Source: Variovorax paradoxus (GTDB lineage: Bacteria > Pseudomonadota > Gammaproteobacteria > Burkholderiales > Burkholderiaceae_C). Taken from it: a stretch of 64,000 nt of DNA. The position numbers and the translations under genes were made by a program. The stretch covers positions 1-64,000 of the forward strand of contig NZ_JAGGNW010000001.1 in NCBI RefSeq assembly GCF_018614875.1. The letters run 5' to 3'. Under the pieces are notes generated by a model. It did not search any database. It was not told where the DNA came from and saw nothing but the letters and a program-made list of their open reading frames with translations. This document shows positions 61,531 to 64,000 of the stretch, one piece after another (positions within the stretch are counted from its first letter, which is position 1; each line of letters starts with the position of its first letter).

Positions 61531-61721
61531 AAACCGGCCTGCGCCTGCTGGCGAGCGGAACTGGTCGTTTCGCCTGCCCGAGTGACGATACGACGAGAAC
61601 TTTCGGCCATACTGACGAACTGTCACATTGCTTGTGACTATCACGGCTCCTAGACTTCAATTCCGGTCTGGAAACGTCCTTTCCAATTTTGTTCATGGCG
61701 AGCTTTTTGCTTGGAGATATC

Positions 61722-62555
61722 GTGGTTACAAGACAAGCGTTCATTCGCACCCTCCTCGCTCTGACGAGCGCATGCACCCTGACCCTCAGCTCCGCCCAGG
61801 AGCCGGAAAGCTCGATGGCCCGCGTTCAACGGACCAAGGTCCTGCGGGTCGGCGCCATCGCCGGGGCCATTCCCTACTTCAGCAAGGATCTCGTTTCGGG
61901 CAAGTGGGAAGGCTTCGGTCCCGACTTTTCCGAGAGCCTGGCCAGGAAGTTCGGCGCCAAGGTCGAGTACGTGGAAACGACCTGGGGCAACGCGGTGCTC
62001 GACCTGCAGTCGAACAAGATTGACGCGATGTTCGGCATGGCACCCACGCCGGCGCGCAAGGAGGTCGTGAACTTCTCCGACACCCTGTTCGACAACACCT
62101 ACACCGCCGTGTGCAAGAAGGGGTTCCCGACCAAGACCTGGGAGCAGCTGAACGCGCCCGAGAACAAGATCGTGGTCGACGTGGGCTCCAGCCATGACCA
62201 GCTGGCCACGCGCATCCTGCCGAAGGCCGACGTCCAGCGGCTGGAGAACTCGGGCTCCGCCACGCTCGCACTCCAGGCCGGCCGCGCCGACTGCCAGATC
62301 CTGGTGATTCTGCTGGCGCAGCCATTGCTGGCCAAGCGCGCCAACGTCGGCGTGATGCAGATCCCGACACCGGTCTACACCGCGCCCGTGAGCATCGGCC
62401 TGCGCAAGGAAGCCGACCCGGCAATGCAGACGGCAGTCAACGCCTGGCTGGGCGAGGTCCGTACCAAGGGTGAAGTCCGCAGCGTGATCCTGAAGAACAT
62501 GGAAAAACTCGCCGGCGTTCCCGCCAGCGCCTTCCCGTCCGAAATCAAGTTCTGA
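61722..62555 (+). CDS. Amino-acid ABC substrate-binding protein
   Basis: A 277-residue periplasmic receptor (type II binding fold). GTG at 61722 was chosen as start because GGAG lies 5 bases before it and a normal signal peptide follows (RQAFIRTLLALTSACTLTLS). Motifs are VLRVGAIAGAIPYFSKDLVS, GKWEGFGPDFSESLARKFGA and APTPARKEVVNFSDTLFDNT. It delivers an amino acid or opine to the permease encoded 11 bases downstream. Confidence 0.88.
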   Translation: MVTRQAFIRTLLALTSACTLTLSSAQEPESSMARVQRTKVLRVGAIAGAIPYFSKDLVSGKWEGFGPDFSESLARKFGAKVEYVETTWGNAVLDLQSNKIDAMFGMAPTPARKEVVNFSDTLFDNTYTAVCKKGFPTKTWEQLNAPENKIVVDVGSSHDQLATRILPKADVQRLENSGSATLALQAGRADCQILVILLAQPLLAKRANVGVMQIPTPVYTAPVSIGLRKEADPAMQTAVNAWLGEVRTKGEVRSVILKNMEKLAGVPASAFPSEIKF

Positions 62556-62566
62556 AGCCAGGCGCC

Positions 62567-63364
62567 ATGGATTACGCCGAATCGCAGGGAACGCCCGATC
62601 GTTCGCGCTCTCGCCTGGGCATTGCCCTGATGGTGGTCCTCGCGCTCGCCGGCGTCTGGGCCCTGGTCAAGCACTTCGCAGGCGCAAGCGCTGCATCCGC
62701 CGGCTACGATTGGGACTTCGGGGTGCTGTGGAAGTACCGGTCGCTGCTCATCAGCGGATTGCTCTACACGCTGCTCTTCACTGTGGTCTGCGTGGTGCTC
62801 GGGCTGCTGGTGGGCCTGCTCACGGGGCTGGGGCGCCTGTCCACCAACCCGTACCTCACCGCGCCGCTGCGCGCCTACATCGAAGTGTTCCGATGCACAC
62901 CGGTGCTGGTGCAGCTCGTGTGGTTCTACTACGCGCTGCCCGTGCTCACCGGCCTCGAACTCTCGGCAACGGCCGCCGCCACCCTGTGCCTGACGCTCTA
63001 TGGCGGCGCGTTCTATTCCGAGATCGTGCGCGGCGGGATCATCTCCATCGAATCGGGCCAGACCGAAGCAGGCAAGGCGCTGGGCATGACGCGCCTGCAG
63101 CTGCTTCGCCGCATCGTGCTTCCGCAGGCGTTCAAGAAGATGGTGCCGCCCCTGATGAACCAATCCATCATGCAGCTGAAGAACACCTCGCTGCTTTCGG
63201 TGCTGGCCGTGCCGGACCTGCTCTACCAGGGCCAGGTGATCGCGCATGACACCTACCGTCCCCTCGAGCTCTACACGTTCATTGCGATTGCCTATTTCGC
63301 CGTGCTCCTGCCCATCACGGTCTGGGCCAAGCGCATGGAATACGGCGTTGCCAAAGAAGCCTGA
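62567..63364 (+). CDS. Polar amino-acid ABC permease
   Basis: A 265-residue HisM/GlnP-type permease with about five membrane segments. The EAA loop reads [20 protein letters not shown], followed by [18 protein letters not shown]. It overlaps no other gene; the ATPase follows after 1 base. Only one permease is visible, so it may form a homodimer. Confidence 0.92.
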   Translation: MDYAESQGTPDRSRSRLGIALMVVLALAGVWALVKHFAGASAASAGYDWDFGVLWKYRSLLISGLLYTLLFTVVCVVLGLLVGLLTGLGRLSTNPYLTAPLRAYIEVFRCTPVLVQLVWFYYALPVLTGLELSATAAATLCLTLYGGAFYSEIVRGGIISIESGQTEAGKALGMTRLQLLRRIVLPQAFKKMVPPLMNQSIMQLKNTSLLSVLAVPDLLYQGQVIAHDTYRPLELYTFIAIAYFAVLLPITVWAKRMEYGVAKEA

Positions 63365-63365
63365 C

Positions 63366-64000
63366 ATGACCCAAGCCGTGATCGAAATCGCCGGCCTCCG
63401 AAAGTCTTTCGGCGCCCACGTGGTCCTCAAGGACATCTCGCTGAAGATCGAACGCGGCCAGGTGGTTGCGATGATCGGGCCTTCGGGTTCCGGCAAATCC
63501 ACCCTGCTGCGTTGCATCAACCTCCTGACGGTTCCGGACGGCGGGCGCATCGCCGTCGGCGACCAGATGATCACGTTCAGCGGCCAAAACACCGCGCTGC
63601 CGAGCGAGCGCAAGCTCGCGAAATTTCGCGCCTCCACCGGGATGGTGTTCCAGCACTTCAACCTGTTCCCTCACATGACCGCGCTGCAGAACGTCATGGA
63701 AGGCCCGGTCACCGTGCTCAAGACCCCCAAGGCACAGGCCATGGCCGAAGGCCGGGCGCTGCTGCAGAAGGTGGGGCTGCTCGAGCGCGCCGACTACTAC
63801 CCCGACAAGCTGTCGGGCGGGCAGAAGCAGCGCGTGGCCATCGCGCGTGCGCTGGCGATGAAGCCGAACGTCATGCTTTTCGACGAGGCAACCTCGGCAC
63901 TGGACCCCGAACTCGTCGGGGAAGTGCTGACCGTGATCAAGGGCCTGGCGAAGGAAGGCATGACCATGATCCTCGTCACCCATGAAATCGGATTTGCGCG
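63366..64000 (+). CDS. Polar amino-acid ABC ATPase, N-terminal part
   Basis: The frame is open to the window end, with about 211 codons visible. It begins [20 protein letters not shown]. Walker A is GPSGSGKST (about 38), the Q-loop [11 protein letters not shown], the signature [15 protein letters not shown], Walker [15 protein letters not shown] and the H-loop VTHEI. It powers the importer with the two genes before it. The last 30-40 residues lie outside the window. Confidence 0.92.
   Translation, partial: MTQAVIEIAGLRKSFGAHVVLKDISLKIERGQVVAMIGPSGSGKSTLLRCINLLTVPDGGRIAVGDQMITFSGQNTALPSERKLAKFRASTGMVFQHFNLFPHMTALQNVMEGPVTVLKTPKAQAMAEGRALLQKVGLLERADYYPDKLSGGQKQRVAIARALAMKPNVMLFDEATSALDPELVGEVLTVIKGLAKEGMTMILVTHEIGFA

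Overview
The window is GC-rich DNA of Burkholderiales character, most likely a Comamonadaceae chromosome close to Variovorax. This is inferred from three orphan Bug/TctC periplasmic receptors, a Bradyrhizobium-type D-tartrate dehydratase, duplicated ku genes with a MerR-TPR neighbour, and the general gene style. No rRNA, CRISPR array or replication origin was seen.

Layout. 1-2.35 kb is a mobile-element graveyard: the 3' part of an IS21 element, then an IS110 left end with only about 35 recombinase codons, fused to a decayed DDE transposase tail. 2.4-7.8 kb holds a two-domain PHB-depolymerase-like lipoprotein and a divergent LysR / D-tartrate dehydratase / Bug unit that ends in a truncated dctA. 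8.2-11.9 kb is a large autotransporter with a second, broken barrel beside it. 12.1-13.7 kb contains a decayed HxlR regulator, a compact array of six tRNA genes (several with abnormal T-arms) plus a seventh half-tRNA, and an HNH endonuclease. This is the most unusual locus in the window. 13.8-15.0 kb holds small orphan genes. 15.5-19.7 kb is a Bug / M28-like / beta-propeller hydrolase operon divergent from a LysR gene. 20.0-25.2 kb is a non-homologous end-joining island with two ku genes around a gutted ligD.

26.1-36.8 kb is a coherent catabolic locus: an FCD-type GntR regulator with a clear palindromic operator, a DHDPS/NAL-family aldolase or dehydratase, a Bug receptor, a DhaK-DhaL kinase pair, a branched-chain-type ABC importer with a LivM-LivG fusion, and a FAD-linked 2-hydroxyacid oxidase. 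The genes suggest uptake and breakdown of a hydroxylated organic acid or sugar acid into C3 ketose phosphate and 2-hydroxyacids; the substrate cannot be read from sequence. 37.3-41.3 kb has a carbamoyltransferase-like fragment protein and a response regulator / hybrid kinase pair.

41.4-44.1 kb carries two toxin-antitoxin modules back to back (hipBA and a Phd-like/zeta pair). 44.4-47.0 kb has a cytochrome P460-like protein and a small periplasmic protein that share an upstream motif, then an aldehyde dehydrogenase lacking its usual general-base Glu. 47.0-48.8 kb has remnants of a TPR regulator and of panD, followed by a Phd-CcdB module. 49.0-50.6 kb is an M23 peptidase / L,D-transpeptidase pair. 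51.7-54.8 kb is an Ig-like/DUF3494 lipoprotein with an OmpA-family porin, next to a histidine kinase.

56.1-57.1 kb is a recombination scar joining pieces of an epoxide hydrolase, a PIN toxin, its antitoxin and a 2-hydroxyacid dehydrogenase. 57.3-64 kb is an amino-acid or opine-like catabolic cluster: saccharopine-dehydrogenase-like protein, a frameshifted TPP enzyme, a FAD D-amino-acid dehydrogenase and a polar amino-acid ABC importer that runs off the window.
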